DNA from: DATAZK01 sp965199805
GTDB lineage: Bacteria; Actinomycetota; Actinomycetes; Frankiales; Frankiaceae
Direction of reading: 5' to 3'
Assembly: GCA_965199805.1 (NCBI GenBank)
Contig: CBDATO010000003.1
Span: 248,001-312,000, forward strand
DNA: 64,000 bases
The notes below the pieces were generated by a model, which searched no databases, had not been told where the DNA came from, and saw nothing but the letters and a program-made list of their open reading frames with translations. Within the stretch, counting starts at the first letter, position 1; each line of letters starts with the position of its first letter. Below are positions 41,462-50,311 of the stretch, piece by piece. Both the position numbers and the translations under genes were made by a program.

Positions 41462-42529
41462 TCAGCGCGCGGCCAGTACCCCGAGGCCGGTCTCGACGAG
41501 CGGGGGGACTGTCTTGGCGGCGTTGTCAAAGCCCTCGCCGATCATCCCGCCGGCCGAGTGGCGCGCGGCGATGCCCGTGGCGATGACGGCCAGCTTGAAG
41601 TAGCCGAACGCCAGGTACCAGTCGATGTCCGCCAGGCTGCGACCCGAGCGGGCGGCATACGCGGCAAAGATTGCTTCGCGGGTGGGGAAGCCCGGCTCGA
41701 TGGTGACCCGGCTGGTCAGCTCGGCTCCGGGCGGTAGCGGCGGGGCGTCGCGGTCGCCCCAGTAGACGCCGAGCAGCCCGACGTCGGCCAGCGGGTCACC
41801 GAGGGTCGAGAGCTCCCAGTCGAGTACCGCGATGACGCGGCCCGGGTCGGCGGGGTCGAGCATCGTGTTGTCGAGCCGGAAGTCGCCGTGCACCAGGGTC
41901 GTCTCGCGCTGCCGCGGGAGGGCCTCGCCGAGGCGGGTGGCGAGGGTGTCCAGGCCGGTGAGGGTAGCGGGATCGGTGATCGCGGACTTGGTGGCCTCCC
42001 ACTGGCCCGTCCAGCGCCGGATCTGCCGGGCGAGGTAGCCGTCAGGGCGGCCGTAGCCCTCCAGCGGCCCGTCGATCGGGACGGCGTGAATGGCGACGAG
42101 CGTGGCCACCAGCGCATCCGAGATGGCCTCCCGGTCGGCCGGGCCGGTCGCGTAACCGGGCGGCACCGCGTCGCGGATGACGATCCCGTCCACCCGGTCC
42201 ATCACGTAGAACGGGGCGCCGACGACCTCGGTGTCGGTGCACAGCAGGTGGACCGCGGGTACGGGCACGGGCGTGTCGGCGAGGGCGGCCAGCACCCGGT
42301 GCTCACGGACCATGTCGTGGGCGGTCGGCAGCACCGCAGCCAGCGGCGGCCGGCGCAGCACCACGGTGCCGGCCGCGCTGGTGATCGCGTACGTGAGGTT
42401 GCTCTTGCCGCCGGCGATCAGCTCGACGGTGCAGTCCGCCCAGCGCGCGTCACCGAGGGCGTCCGCGAGGTACGGGCCGACAACGGCCGGCGGCGCGCCG
42501 CGACGCGGATCGGAGTCGAGGTCGCTCAT
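41462..42529 (-). CDS. Phosphotransferase family protein (APH fold, ACAD10/11 kinase-like)
   Basis: 355 residues from ATG at 42529. Aminoglycoside-phosphotransferase-type kinase motifs are clear: LIAGGKSNLTYAI, TTLVHGDFRLDNTMLDP (catalytic loop, about residues 212-228) and VIAVLDWELSTLGDPLADVG (metal-binding Asp). This wording is characteristic of the kinase domain of ACAD10/ACAD11 and of LvaA, which phosphorylate 4-hydroxyacyl-CoAs. The neighbouring SDR and ACAD11-like dehydrogenase genes fit that role. The stop borders the dyad element. Confidence 0.9.
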   Translation of the reverse strand: MSDLDSDPRRGAPPAVVGPYLADALGDARWADCTVELIAGGKSNLTYAITSAAGTVVLRRPPLAAVLPTAHDMVREHRVLAALADTPVPVPAVHLLCTDTEVVGAPFYVMDRVDGIVIRDAVPPGYATGPADREAISDALVATLVAIHAVPIDGPLEGYGRPDGYLARQIRRWTGQWEATKSAITDPATLTGLDTLATRLGEALPRQRETTLVHGDFRLDNTMLDPADPGRVIAVLDWELSTLGDPLADVGLLGVYWGDRDAPPLPPGAELTSRVTIEPGFPTREAIFAAYAARSGRSLADIDWYLAFGYFKLAVIATGIAARHSAGGMIGEGFDNAAKTVPPLVETGLGVLAAR

Positions 42530-43308
42530 GTAAACAATCCCTCCGGGAAATGGCCGGTGTATCCGGGTGCGCGCGGGCCGGGGACCCCGCGGAAGCCGTA
42601 CGGCTCGCTGGTGCGGCCGGGCTGGATCGGCCAGACCGCGCCGGGTGGTCCCTCGGCGGCCTGCAGCACGACCGTGGCCACGTCGTCCGCGGTGAGCAAA
42701 GGGAAGTCGACGGCCCGGAACTTGTCGAGCTCGTCGGCGATGATCGCGGTGTCGGCGAAGCCGGGAGCCACGGCGGCCAGCGTGATGCCTCGTGCCGCGA
42801 GCTGCGGGCCCGCGCTGCGCACCAGCCCGATTACCGCGTGCTTCGTGAGCCCGTACACGGGGGTCGCCGGGGTGGCCGTCAGTCCGGCGAGGCTCGCGGT
42901 GGCCACGATGGCGCCGCCACCCGCCCGCGCGAGGGCGGGCACCGCGGCCTGGATGCCGAAGTAGACGCCGTCGACGTTGATCGCCACCATGCGCCGGTAC
43001 GTGTCGACGGGCGTCGTCTCGATCGGCCCCTCGAGCGCCCCGATGCCGGCGTTGAGCACCGCGAGGTCGAGGCGCCCGTACGCCTGCTCCGCCACGGCGA
43101 CGGCCGCCGCGGACGCCTCGGGGTCGCGCACGTCGGTGTGGACGAACTGCTCACCCACCGCGGCGGCCGTGCGCTGCCCGGCGATCTCGTCGACGTCGGC
43201 GACGACGACCCGATCACCCCGGGCGGCGCACTGCCGGGCGACCGCCGCCCCGATCCCGCCGGCACCCCCGGTGATCAGAACAGAACGCGTGGGACCGGTA
43301 GGCGTCAC
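42526..43308 (-). CDS. SDR family NAD(P)-dependent oxidoreductase
   Basis: 260 residues, with a 4-base overlap into the phosphotransferase gene. The NAD-binding motif GGAGGIGAAVA is at residues 14-24, NAG near residues 87-89, a catalytic Ser in IVATASLAG, and Tyr-x-x-x-Lys in PVYGLTKHAVIG. By analogy with LvaD in the levulinate pathway, it could interconvert a 4-keto and a 4-hydroxyacyl-CoA before phosphorylation. That is an inference from gene order. It is divergent from the dehydrogenase at 43341 with 32 bases between them. Confidence 0.88.
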   Translation of the reverse strand: MTPTGPTRSVLITGGAGGIGAAVARQCAARGDRVVVADVDEIAGQRTAAAVGEQFVHTDVRDPEASAAAVAVAEQAYGRLDLAVLNAGIGALEGPIETTPVDTYRRMVAINVDGVYFGIQAAVPALARAGGGAIVATASLAGLTATPATPVYGLTKHAVIGLVRSAGPQLAARGITLAAVAPGFADTAIIADELDKFRAVDFPLLTADDVATVVLQAAEGPPGAVWPIQPGRTSEPYGFRGVPGPRAPGYTGHFPEGLFT

Positions 43309-43340
43309 GGCTGCAGAACGTACTCCCGTACCTTCCCGCC

Positions 43341-44552
43341 ATGGACTTCGCGTTGAGCCCGGCCGCCGAGGACTACCTCGGCCGGCTGCAGACCTTCATG
43401 GACGAGCGGGTGTACCCGGCGGAGCCGGTGTACGACCAGTGGCTGCTGGCGCAGCCGCGTGGCAGCCACGCCACCCCACCGGTCGTGGAGGAGCTCAAGG
43501 CCGAGGCGCGTACGCGGGGGTTGTGGAACCTGTTCCTTCCCGGCGAGGGTCACCCCCTCACCGTGCTGGACTACGCGTCGCTCGCCGAGGTGACCGGCCG
43601 CAGCGTCGACCTCGCCCCGGAGGCGATCAACTGCGCCGCACCCGACACCGGCAACATGGAGGTGCTGCACCTGTTCGGCACCCCCGAGCAGAAGGAGCGC
43701 TGGCTGGCGCCGCTGCTGGACGGGCAGATCCGCTCCGCGTTCGCCATGACCGAGCCCGATGTCGCCAGCTCGGACGCCACCAACATCAGCTGTCGCATCG
43801 AGCGTGACGGCGACGACTACGTCATCAACGGACGCAAGTGGTGGATCTCCGGCGCCGGTCGTGACGCCTGCGCCGTCTTCGTCCTCATGGGCAAGACCGA
43901 TCCCGAGGCGACGCCGCACCGCCAGCAGTCGATGATCCTGGTGCCACGCGATACCCCCGGGGTGACCGTGGTCCGCGACTTCCTCGTGTACGGCTACAAC
44001 GACCGCGAGAGCCACTGCGAGCTGCGCTTCGAGGACGTCCGGGTGCCGGCGACGAACCTGATCGCCTCCCAGGGCGACGGCTTCACGATCGCGCAAGCGC
44101 GGCTCGGGCCGGGCCGTATCCACCACTGCATGCGGCTGCTGGGCATGGCCGAGCGTGCACTCGACCTCATGATCCAGCGGGCCGGGAGCCGGGTGGCCTT
44201 CGGCGCGCCGCTCAGCGACCAGGGCGTGGTCCAGCAGGAGATCGCCGAATCGCGGCTGGAGATCGAGCAGACCCGCCTTCTGGTGCTGAAGGCCGCCTGG
44301 CTGATCGACAACGTCGGCAGCAAGGGGGCGCGTACCGAGATCGCCGCGATCAAGGTGGCGGCGCCGCGGACGGCCCTCAACGTCATCGACCGCGCCGTCC
44401 AACTGCACGGCGGCGGGGGAGTGAGCCAGGACTTCCCGCTGGCCGCCATGTGGGCCCATGCCCGCACCCTGCGCCTCGCCGACGGGCCGGATGCCGTGCA
44501 CCTGCGGACGGTCGCGCGCCGCGAACTCGGCCGGGTGCTCGGCCGGCGCTGA
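43341..44552 (+). CDS. Acyl-CoA dehydrogenase family protein, ACAD10/11-like
   Basis: 403 residues from ATG at 43341. AFAMTEPDVASSDATNISCRIERDGDDYVINGRKWWISGAG and ARLGPGRIHHCMRLLGMAERALDLM match the dehydrogenase domain of ACAD10/11 and LvaC rather than the FadE types elsewhere in the window. In that pathway the enzyme removes phosphate from a 4-phosphoacyl-CoA and the chain then enters beta-oxidation as the 3-hydroxy form. It is divergent from the SDR and kinase genes, making a compact three-gene module, and is followed by a strong terminator. Confidence 0.92.
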   Translation: MDFALSPAAEDYLGRLQTFMDERVYPAEPVYDQWLLAQPRGSHATPPVVEELKAEARTRGLWNLFLPGEGHPLTVLDYASLAEVTGRSVDLAPEAINCAAPDTGNMEVLHLFGTPEQKERWLAPLLDGQIRSAFAMTEPDVASSDATNISCRIERDGDDYVINGRKWWISGAGRDACAVFVLMGKTDPEATPHRQQSMILVPRDTPGVTVVRDFLVYGYNDRESHCELRFEDVRVPATNLIASQGDGFTIAQARLGPGRIHHCMRLLGMAERALDLMIQRAGSRVAFGAPLSDQGVVQQEIAESRLEIEQTRLLVLKAAWLIDNVGSKGARTEIAAIKVAAPRTALNVIDRAVQLHGGGGVSQDFPLAAMWAHARTLRLADGPDAVHLRTVARRELGRVLGRR

Positions 44553-44594
44553 ACTGGCGCCTGATCTGCCGGCCTGACCTGCTGTGGAGACAGG

Positions 44595-44635
44595 CCCGCC
44601 GGCCGTGCACTCGGGGGTGGGGCACGGCCGGCGGG
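44595..44635 (+). terminator. Strong intrinsic-type terminator hairpin
   Basis: CCCGCCGGCCGTGC (44595-44608) and GCACGGCCGGCGGG (44622-44635) form a perfect 14-bp stem with a 13-base loop, 42 bases after the dehydrogenase stop. There is no U-tract, as is usual in high-GC actinobacteria. Confidence 0.75.
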
Positions 44636-44746
44636 GGTATGTGAGCACCGCAGCACTGAAATCTGGATCAAGATCCGCGCTTCAGGTGCAACCGGGACTT
44701 GAAGCTCCTGCCCCGGTGTCCACCACGGTATGCCGAATCCGCCGAA

Positions 44747-45508
44747 TTATCCCGTGAGCGCCACGCGGAGTGCGTCGAGTTCACCTTGGGTCAACCCGGC
44801 CGACAGCAGCCATCCCGCCGCACCGCCGTTCTCGGCGTCCAGCGTGGCCAGGACGTCCGTCATGGTCTGCGGGTCGGCGCCCATCTGGCGGGTGGAGAGC
44901 TTGCCCGTGTAGTTGGCGTAGGTGGGCATGCGGCGCAGCCGGCTGCCGATGCGTTCGAGCCGCTCGTTGGACAGCGCGAAGTCGGCGACGACCGCGTCGC
45001 GCTCCACCCCCACGGCGTCCAGGATCAGCGCCGCCAGGACCCCCGTGCGGTCCTTGCCGGCCGCGCAGTGGAAGAGCGCCGGCGGGCCGTCCGGCGCCGC
45101 GATCACCTTGACGGCGCCGACCACCCGGTCACCCGCGTAACGCAGGTAGTTGAGGTAGTGCTGCACCCGGTCGGCCTCGCGGCGCTCGGCGACGATGAGC
45201 TCGCGACCCGCGTCCTGTCCCGGCACCAGCAGCTCGTCGGGCATGAACGGCAGGTTGTGGTAGGCGATCGGCCGGTCGGCGAGCGGTCCGCGCCCCTCGC
45301 GGTCGGCCTCCATCGGGGTGCGCAGGTCGATGATCGTGCGCAGGCCCCACCCGAGGAGCTGGTCGACGTCCTCGGGCCGAAGCTCCTGCAGGGTGTCGGC
45401 GCGCAGCAGGACGCCGGATCGCGTGGTGCCCCCGCCGGTCAACGGCAGGCCGCCGAGGTCGCGCACGTTCTCGGCGCCCGTGAGGTCCAGCCAGCGTGAT
45501 GCGGTCAT
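44747..45508 (-). CDS. Tyrosine-protein phosphatase (Y_phosphatase3 type)
   Basis: 253 residues from ATG at 45508. The opening WLDLTGAENVRDLGGLPLTGGGTTRSGVLLRAD and the phosphatase loop LFHCAAGKDRTGVLAALIL (Cys-x5-Arg, about residues 160-178) define the PtpB-like tyrosine/lipid phosphatase family of actinobacteria. The general acid Asp lies upstream in the family. It is divergent from acnA. Substrates could be phosphotyrosine or phosphoinositide; sequence does not say which. No signal peptide is seen. Confidence 0.9.
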   Translation of the reverse strand: MTASRWLDLTGAENVRDLGGLPLTGGGTTRSGVLLRADTLQELRPEDVDQLLGWGLRTIIDLRTPMEADREGRGPLADRPIAYHNLPFMPDELLVPGQDAGRELIVAERREADRVQHYLNYLRYAGDRVVGAVKVIAAPDGPPALFHCAAGKDRTGVLAALILDAVGVERDAVVADFALSNERLERIGSRLRRMPTYANYTGKLSTRQMGADPQTMTDVLATLDAENGGAAGWLLSAGLTQGELDALRVALTG

Positions 45509-45567
45509 GTGCTGACAGTAGAGACGGCCTCGGAGAGGGGCTCCGGAGGGCGTCCGGGTGGTAATCT

Positions 45568-45580
45568 TTAGCAACGCTAA
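45568..45580. promoter_or_regulatory. Palindromic operator candidate upstream of acnA
   Basis: TTAGC-AAC-GCTAA is a 5-bp perfect inverted repeat in the only AT-rich patch of the 207-base gap between the divergent phosphatase gene and acnA, next to TAATCT (45562-45567), which could be a -10 element. The shape suits a TetR-type repressor. Aconitase genes in corynebacteria are controlled by the TetR protein AcnR, but no such gene is next to acnA here. Confidence 0.45.
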
Positions 45581-45715
45581 CGATCGTCCGCACGGATCCG
45601 ACGCCCGCCGACCCGCGGATTGTCGGTGCGGTTTGAGAGGATCGACCGGCGAGACAAGATCCGACCCGGTCGGCTGTGACGGCAGGACGCGGGCGCTGAC
45701 GAGGAGGACAGCCAA

Positions 45716-48505
45716 ATGGCGCACGACAGTGCGGGAAGCCGGGGCGAGCTGAAGGTCGGGGAGCGTACTTACGCGATCCGCCGGTTGGATGCGGTGCCCG
45801 GCTCCGAGTCGTTGCCGTTCAGCCTCAAGGTGCTGCTGGAGAACCTGCTGCGCACCGAGGACGGCGCCAACATCACCGAGGAGCACATCCACGCGCTCGC
45901 GCAGTGGGACCCCTCGGCCGCTCCGAGCCAGGAGATCCAGTTCACCCCGGCCCGGGTGATCATGCAGGACTTCACCGGTGTGCCCTGCGTCGTCGACCTC
46001 GCCGCCATGCGCGAGGCCATGCGCTCGCTCGGCGGCGACCCGTCGAAGATCAACCCGTTGGCCCCGGCCGAGCTGGTCATCGACCACAGCGTCATCGCCG
46101 ACCACTTCGGCACATCCCAGGCGTTCGGGCTGAACGTCGAGCTCGAGTACGAGCGCAACCGTGAGCGCTACCAGTTCCTGCGCTGGGGCCAGGGTGCGTT
46201 CGACAACTTCGCGGTCGTCCCCCCGGGCACCGGCATCGTCCACCAGGTCAACATCGAGCGGCTCGCCCGCGTCGTCTTCGTCGACCCGGCCGGCCAGGCC
46301 TACCCCGACACGCTCGTCGGCACCGACAGCCACACCACGATGGTCAACGGCCTGGGTGTGCTGGGCTGGGGCGTCGGGGGCATCGAGGCCGAGGCGGCCA
46401 TGCTCGGCCAGCCGGTGAGCATGCTGATCCCGAAGGTCGTCGGCTTCAAGCTGTACGGCGAGAGCCCGGCCGGCACCACCGCCACCGACCTCGTGCTCAC
46501 GGTCACCGAGATGCTGCGCAAGCACGGCGTCGTCGGCCAGTTCGTCGAGTTCTACGGCGAGGGCGTGAGCGCGGTGCCGCTCGCCAACCGCGCCACCATC
46601 GGCAACATGAGCCCCGAGTACGGCTCCACCTGTGCGATGTTCCCGATCGACGACGAGACCCTCAACTACCTGCGCCTCACCGGCCGCGGCGCCGAGCAGG
46701 TCGCCCTGGTCGAGGCGTACGCCAAGGAGCAGGGCCTCTGGCACGACCCGTCCCGCGAGGCGCGCTACTCCACCACCCTCGAGCTCGACCTCTCCACGAT
46801 CGAGCCGTCGCTGGCCGGGCCCAAGCGCCCGCAGGACCGGGTGCCGCTCGCCCGCGCGAAGCCGATGTTCCGCACCGCGCTGGCCGACTACACCGGCAGC
46901 TCCAGCCCCGAGGCGTCCGAGGACGGCGGGGTCGACGAGTCGGTCGAGGAGACCTTCCCGGCCAGCGACCCGGTCGCCGCGTACGAGGACAAGGCCTCCG
47001 ACCAGCCCGTCGTCATCAGCAACGTCGGCGAGGTGGGGGAGCGTCCGAGCGCGCTGACCTCGGTCACGATGGACGACGGCTCCAGCTTCAAGATCGACCA
47101 CGGTGCGGTCGTCATCGCCGCCATCACCAGCTGCACCAACACCTCTAACCCGCAGGTCATGATCGGTGCGGCGCTGGTGGCCAAGAAGGCGGTCGAGCGC
47201 GGCCTCACCCGCAAGCCGTGGGTGAAGACCACGCTGGCCCCGGGCAGCAAGGTCGTCGTCGACTACTACGAGCGCGCCGGCCTCACCCCGTACCTCGACA
47301 AGATTGGCTTCAACCTCGTCGGCTACGGCTGCACCACCTGCATCGGAAACTCCGGGCCCCTGCAGCCCGAGATCTCCGCGGGAATCAACGAGAGCGACCT
47401 CGCCGTCGTCTCGGTGCTGTCCGGCAACCGCAACTTCGAGGGCCGGATCAACCCCGACGTCAAGATGAACTACCTGGCGTCGCCGCCGCTGGTGGTCGCG
47501 TACGCGCTCGCCGGCACGATGGACCTCGACATCACCAAGGACCCGCTCGGCACCGACACCGAGGGCAAGCCGGTCTACCTGTCCGAGCTGTGGCCGACGG
47601 AGAAGGAGATCGCCGACGTCATCGCCGACGCGATCCAGTCCGACATGTTCTCGGCCAGCTACGCCGACGTCTTCGCCGGCGACGAGCGCTGGCAGGGTCT
47701 GCCGCTCGGCGACTCCGGGCCCGACGCGTTCTCCTGGGACGCGCAGTCCACCTACGTCCGCAAGCCCCCGTACTTCGAGGGCATGCAGCGTGAGCCGGAG
47801 GCGCGTACCGACATCGAGGGCGCCCGGGTGCTGGCGATGCTCGGCGACAGCGTCACGACCGACCACATCAGCCCCGCCGGCAACATCAAGCGGGACTCAC
47901 CGGCCGGGCGCTACCTGTCCGACAACGGCGTCGCGGCGACCGACTTCAACTCCTACGGCTCGCGCCGGGGCAACCACGAGGTCATGATCCGCGGCACGTT
48001 CGCCAACATCCGGCTGCGCAACCAGCTGGCCCCCGGCACCGAGGGTGGCGTCACCCGCCACCTGCCGGACGGCGAGCAGACCTCGATCTACGACGCCGCC
48101 CAGCAGTACGCGGCCGACGGGGTGCCGCTGATGGTGCTGGCCGGCAAGGAGTACGGCTCCGGCTCGTCGCGTGACTGGGCGGCCAAGGGCACCGCGCTGC
48201 TCGGCGTACGCGCCGTCATCGCCGAGTCCTACGAGCGCATCCACCGCTCCAACCTGATCGGGATGGGCGTACTGCCGCTGCAGTACCCGGAGGGCCAGAC
48301 CCGCGAGTCACTCGGGCTCACCGGCGAGGAGGAGTTCACGATCCGTGGGCTCGCCACCGTCGACGAGACGACGCCGACCGTGCGGGTCGAGGCGGGCACC
48401 ACGTCGTTCGACGCGGTCGTGCGCATCGACACCCCCGGTGAGGCGGAGTACTTCCGCCACGGCGGCATCCTGCAGTACGTGCTCCGCTCGCTGCTCGACA
48501 AGTGA
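45716..48505 (+). CDS. acnA: Aconitate hydratase A
   Basis: 929 residues from ATG with GAGGAGGA about 9 bases upstream. It isomerises citrate to isocitrate in the TCA cycle. The [4Fe-4S] ligands are in TSCTNTSNPQVM (Cys near residue 473) and GYGCTTCIGNSGP (Cys near residues 539 and 542). The swivelling C-terminal domain has LGDSVTTDHISPAGNIKRDSPAGRYL and the substrate loop YGSGSSRDWAAKG. The length is typical of the actinobacterial AcnA/IRP1 class. A divergent palindrome upstream may regulate it. The next gene overlaps its stop by 4 bases. Confidence 0.97.
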   Translation: MAHDSAGSRGELKVGERTYAIRRLDAVPGSESLPFSLKVLLENLLRTEDGANITEEHIHALAQWDPSAAPSQEIQFTPARVIMQDFTGVPCVVDLAAMREAMRSLGGDPSKINPLAPAELVIDHSVIADHFGTSQAFGLNVELEYERNRERYQFLRWGQGAFDNFAVVPPGTGIVHQVNIERLARVVFVDPAGQAYPDTLVGTDSHTTMVNGLGVLGWGVGGIEAEAAMLGQPVSMLIPKVVGFKLYGESPAGTTATDLVLTVTEMLRKHGVVGQFVEFYGEGVSAVPLANRATIGNMSPEYGSTCAMFPIDDETLNYLRLTGRGAEQVALVEAYAKEQGLWHDPSREARYSTTLELDLSTIEPSLAGPKRPQDRVPLARAKPMFRTALADYTGSSSPEASEDGGVDESVEETFPASDPVAAYEDKASDQPVVISNVGEVGERPSALTSVTMDDGSSFKIDHGAVVIAAITSCTNTSNPQVMIGAALVAKKAVERGLTRKPWVKTTLAPGSKVVVDYYERAGLTPYLDKIGFNLVGYGCTTCIGNSGPLQPEISAGINESDLAVVSVLSGNRNFEGRINPDVKMNYLASPPLVVAYALAGTMDLDITKDPLGTDTEGKPVYLSELWPTEKEIADVIADAIQSDMFSASYADVFAGDERWQGLPLGDSGPDAFSWDAQSTYVRKPPYFEGMQREPEARTDIEGARVLAMLGDSVTTDHISPAGNIKRDSPAGRYLSDNGVAATDFNSYGSRRGNHEVMIRGTFANIRLRNQLAPGTEGGVTRHLPDGEQTSIYDAAQQYAADGVPLMVLAGKEYGSGSSRDWAAKGTALLGVRAVIAESYERIHRSNLIGMGVLPLQYPEGQTRESLGLTGEEEFTIRGLATVDETTPTVRVEAGTTSFDAVVRIDTPGEAEYFRHGGILQYVLRSLLDK

Positions 48506-49326
48506 CCTCACCCGGCGGCGCACCCGCCCTCGACGTGCTGCTCCAGATCGCTGTGGACATCGCGCGGGAGGCGGGTGCGCTGCTGGCCGAGGGGCAGTCC
48601 GGCGTACGCGTCGCCGCCACCAAGTCGACCCCGACCGACGTGGTGACGGCGATGGACCGCGCCTCCGAAGGTCTCGTCACCCGGCGGCTCACCGAGCTGC
48701 GCCCGGATGACGGCCTGCTCGCCGAGGAGGGTTCGTCGCGGCCGGCGACGTCGGGCCTGGAATGGGTGGTTGACCCGCTCGACGGCACGGTCAACTACCT
48801 GTACGGCCTCCCGATCTGGGCCGTATCCGTCGCGGTGCGCAGCGTCGACGACCGCGGTGACAGGTCGTTGGTCGGCGTCGTGCACGCGCCCCGGCTGGGC
48901 CAGACCTGGACAGCGATCCGCGGCGGCGGTGCGTACGCAGGTGACCGGCGCCTCGGTGGCGGCAACGCGCAGCAGCTCTCCCAGGCGCTGGTCGGCACCG
49001 GCTTCGACTACGAGTCCGGCCGCCGGGCGCGGCAGTCCGAGGTGCTCACCCGGGTGCTGCCGCGCGTGCGCGACATCCGCCGCCTCGGCTCGGCCGCCAC
49101 CGACCTCTGCCTCGCGGCCGAGGGCACACTGGACGCCTACTTCGAGCAGAGCCTGCACCCCTGGGACGGTGCCGCGGGCTACTTGATCGCCCGCGAGGCC
49201 GGGTTGCGCGTCGAGGGGCTGGACGGCAACGCGCCGTCCGAGGCGCTCACCGTCGCCGCCCCGCCCGCCCTCTTCGACGAGCTCATCGAGCTGCTCGGCC
49301 AGGAGCCCCGGGCCGACCGCGACTAG
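48502..49326 (+). CDS. Inositol monophosphatase family protein
   Basis: 274 residues from GTG overlapping the acnA stop. Mg-dependent phosphatase motifs are present: LAEEGSS (metal Glu), WVVDPLDGTVNYLYGLPIWAVSVAV (about residues 89-113) and HPWDGAAGYLIAREAG near residue 220. Members hydrolyse inositol-1-phosphate, fructose-1,6-bisphosphate, histidinol phosphate or 3'-phosphoadenosine phosphates; the specificity is not clear from motifs. The close link with acnA is seen in other actinobacteria but no common function is known. Confidence 0.92.
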   Translation: MTSPGGAPALDVLLQIAVDIAREAGALLAEGQSGVRVAATKSTPTDVVTAMDRASEGLVTRRLTELRPDDGLLAEEGSSRPATSGLEWVVDPLDGTVNYLYGLPIWAVSVAVRSVDDRGDRSLVGVVHAPRLGQTWTAIRGGGAYAGDRRLGGGNAQQLSQALVGTGFDYESGRRARQSEVLTRVLPRVRDIRRLGSAATDLCLAAEGTLDAYFEQSLHPWDGAAGYLIAREAGLRVEGLDGNAPSEALTVAAPPALFDELIELLGQEPRADRD

Positions 49327-49357
49327 ACCGGGCGCGGCCGTCGCCGATGAGTTGTCT

Positions 49358-50305
49358 GTGACTCGACGACTGTGGGCGGCGGCGATCGGATTGTGCGCGG
49401 TGACCGCCTGCGGCAGCGCAACGCCGGAGCGTGGGGCCGGGGCCACCCCCAGCCCGGGCAGCTCCTCCCGGATCAGCACGGTCACCCAGCTGCCCGAGCG
49501 CCCGCTTCCGCAACGTTCGTCGCCCGACGCAGGCGTCAGCCCGGCACCGTTGCACCGGACCACCGCACCGACGACGCCGGTGACCTTCGAGGCCTGCGCG
49601 CGCACCGCACCACCTGGCGGAACGACGGACCTGCAGCCCGGGCGCATCACCGACGCGATGTCGCACGGCGTGTTGGGGGATCTCGAGGACGTGCCCAGCG
49701 GCACCATCACCCTCGAATACGCGGGGAAGTTGCACCTGACCCGCGGCTCCCTCGGCGCCGGGAGCGGCTTCGACGCGGCGACCGCGACTGCAACGGCGAC
49801 AGTGCAGGCCGTAGGGGCTAAGGGGGTGGATGCACCCGTCACGCTGTCGGTCCTCACCAATCCGCGCAGCGGCCGGCTCGTCGGCTTCGTCGAGGTGCGG
49901 CTGCCGGGCGGACAGCCGGTGCGCTGGGCGGACATTCCGAGCCTCGGCATCGGCACCGACGGAGGTGACGGGGGCTTCTTCGCCGGCGGTGCGCCGACAC
50001 TCGACCCGACCGATGACACGGCCCTCGACGGCTATCTCGAGGCGTTCTTTCCGCATCAGAACAGTGCCTCGGGCAACGTGTGCGTGGTCCGCCGGGCCGT
50101 GCCGTCGCCTGACATCGACGGAGTCCTCTTCTCGACCGGGTACGGCGACGGCGGCTATCCGACGTTCGGCGGTTACGCCGCGGACGGCCGGTTGGTCAGC
50201 CTGGTCTCGTACGGTTTCGTCGTCCCGTGGCGGCTCTCGGGACTGCCCGGCTCGCCGCCGAAGGACGTCGTCGACGAGGAGCGCAAACTCGCCGCCCGGT
50301 CATGA
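49358..50305 (+). CDS. Putative lipoprotein of unknown function
   Basis: 315 residues from GTG at 49358, or two more from TTG at 49352. A basic start (MTRRLW), a hydrophobic stretch and the lipobox VTAC with Cys at residue 18 predict an exported, lipid-anchored protein. A Ser/Pro/Thr-rich linker of about 50 residues follows, then a globular domain of unknown fold (residues about 80-315) with GVDAPVTLSVLTNPRSGRLVGFVEV. I do not recognise the family. It is convergent with the gamma carbonic anhydrase, with 6 bases between stops. Confidence 0.72.
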   Translation: MTRRLWAAAIGLCAVTACGSATPERGAGATPSPGSSSRISTVTQLPERPLPQRSSPDAGVSPAPLHRTTAPTTPVTFEACARTAPPGGTTDLQPGRITDAMSHGVLGDLEDVPSGTITLEYAGKLHLTRGSLGAGSGFDAATATATATVQAVGAKGVDAPVTLSVLTNPRSGRLVGFVEVRLPGGQPVRWADIPSLGIGTDGGDGGFFAGGAPTLDPTDDTALDGYLEAFFPHQNSASGNVCVVRRAVPSPDIDGVLFSTGYGDGGYPTFGGYAADGRLVSLVSYGFVVPWRLSGLPGSPPKDVVDEERKLAARS

Positions 50306-50311
50306 CGGGTC

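Noticed and set aside
1..44552. Secondary-metabolite (polyketide or NRPS) cluster
   Set aside because: The four adenylating enzymes are stand-alone acyl-CoA ligases with no carrier, ketosynthase or condensation domains nearby; the content is catabolic.
45509..47866. A minus-strand extension of the phosphatase frame across acnA
   Set aside because: The frame runs open to about 1039 codons only because acnA is GC-rich; phosphatase homology begins at the ATG at 45508, and acnA is unmistakable on the other strand.
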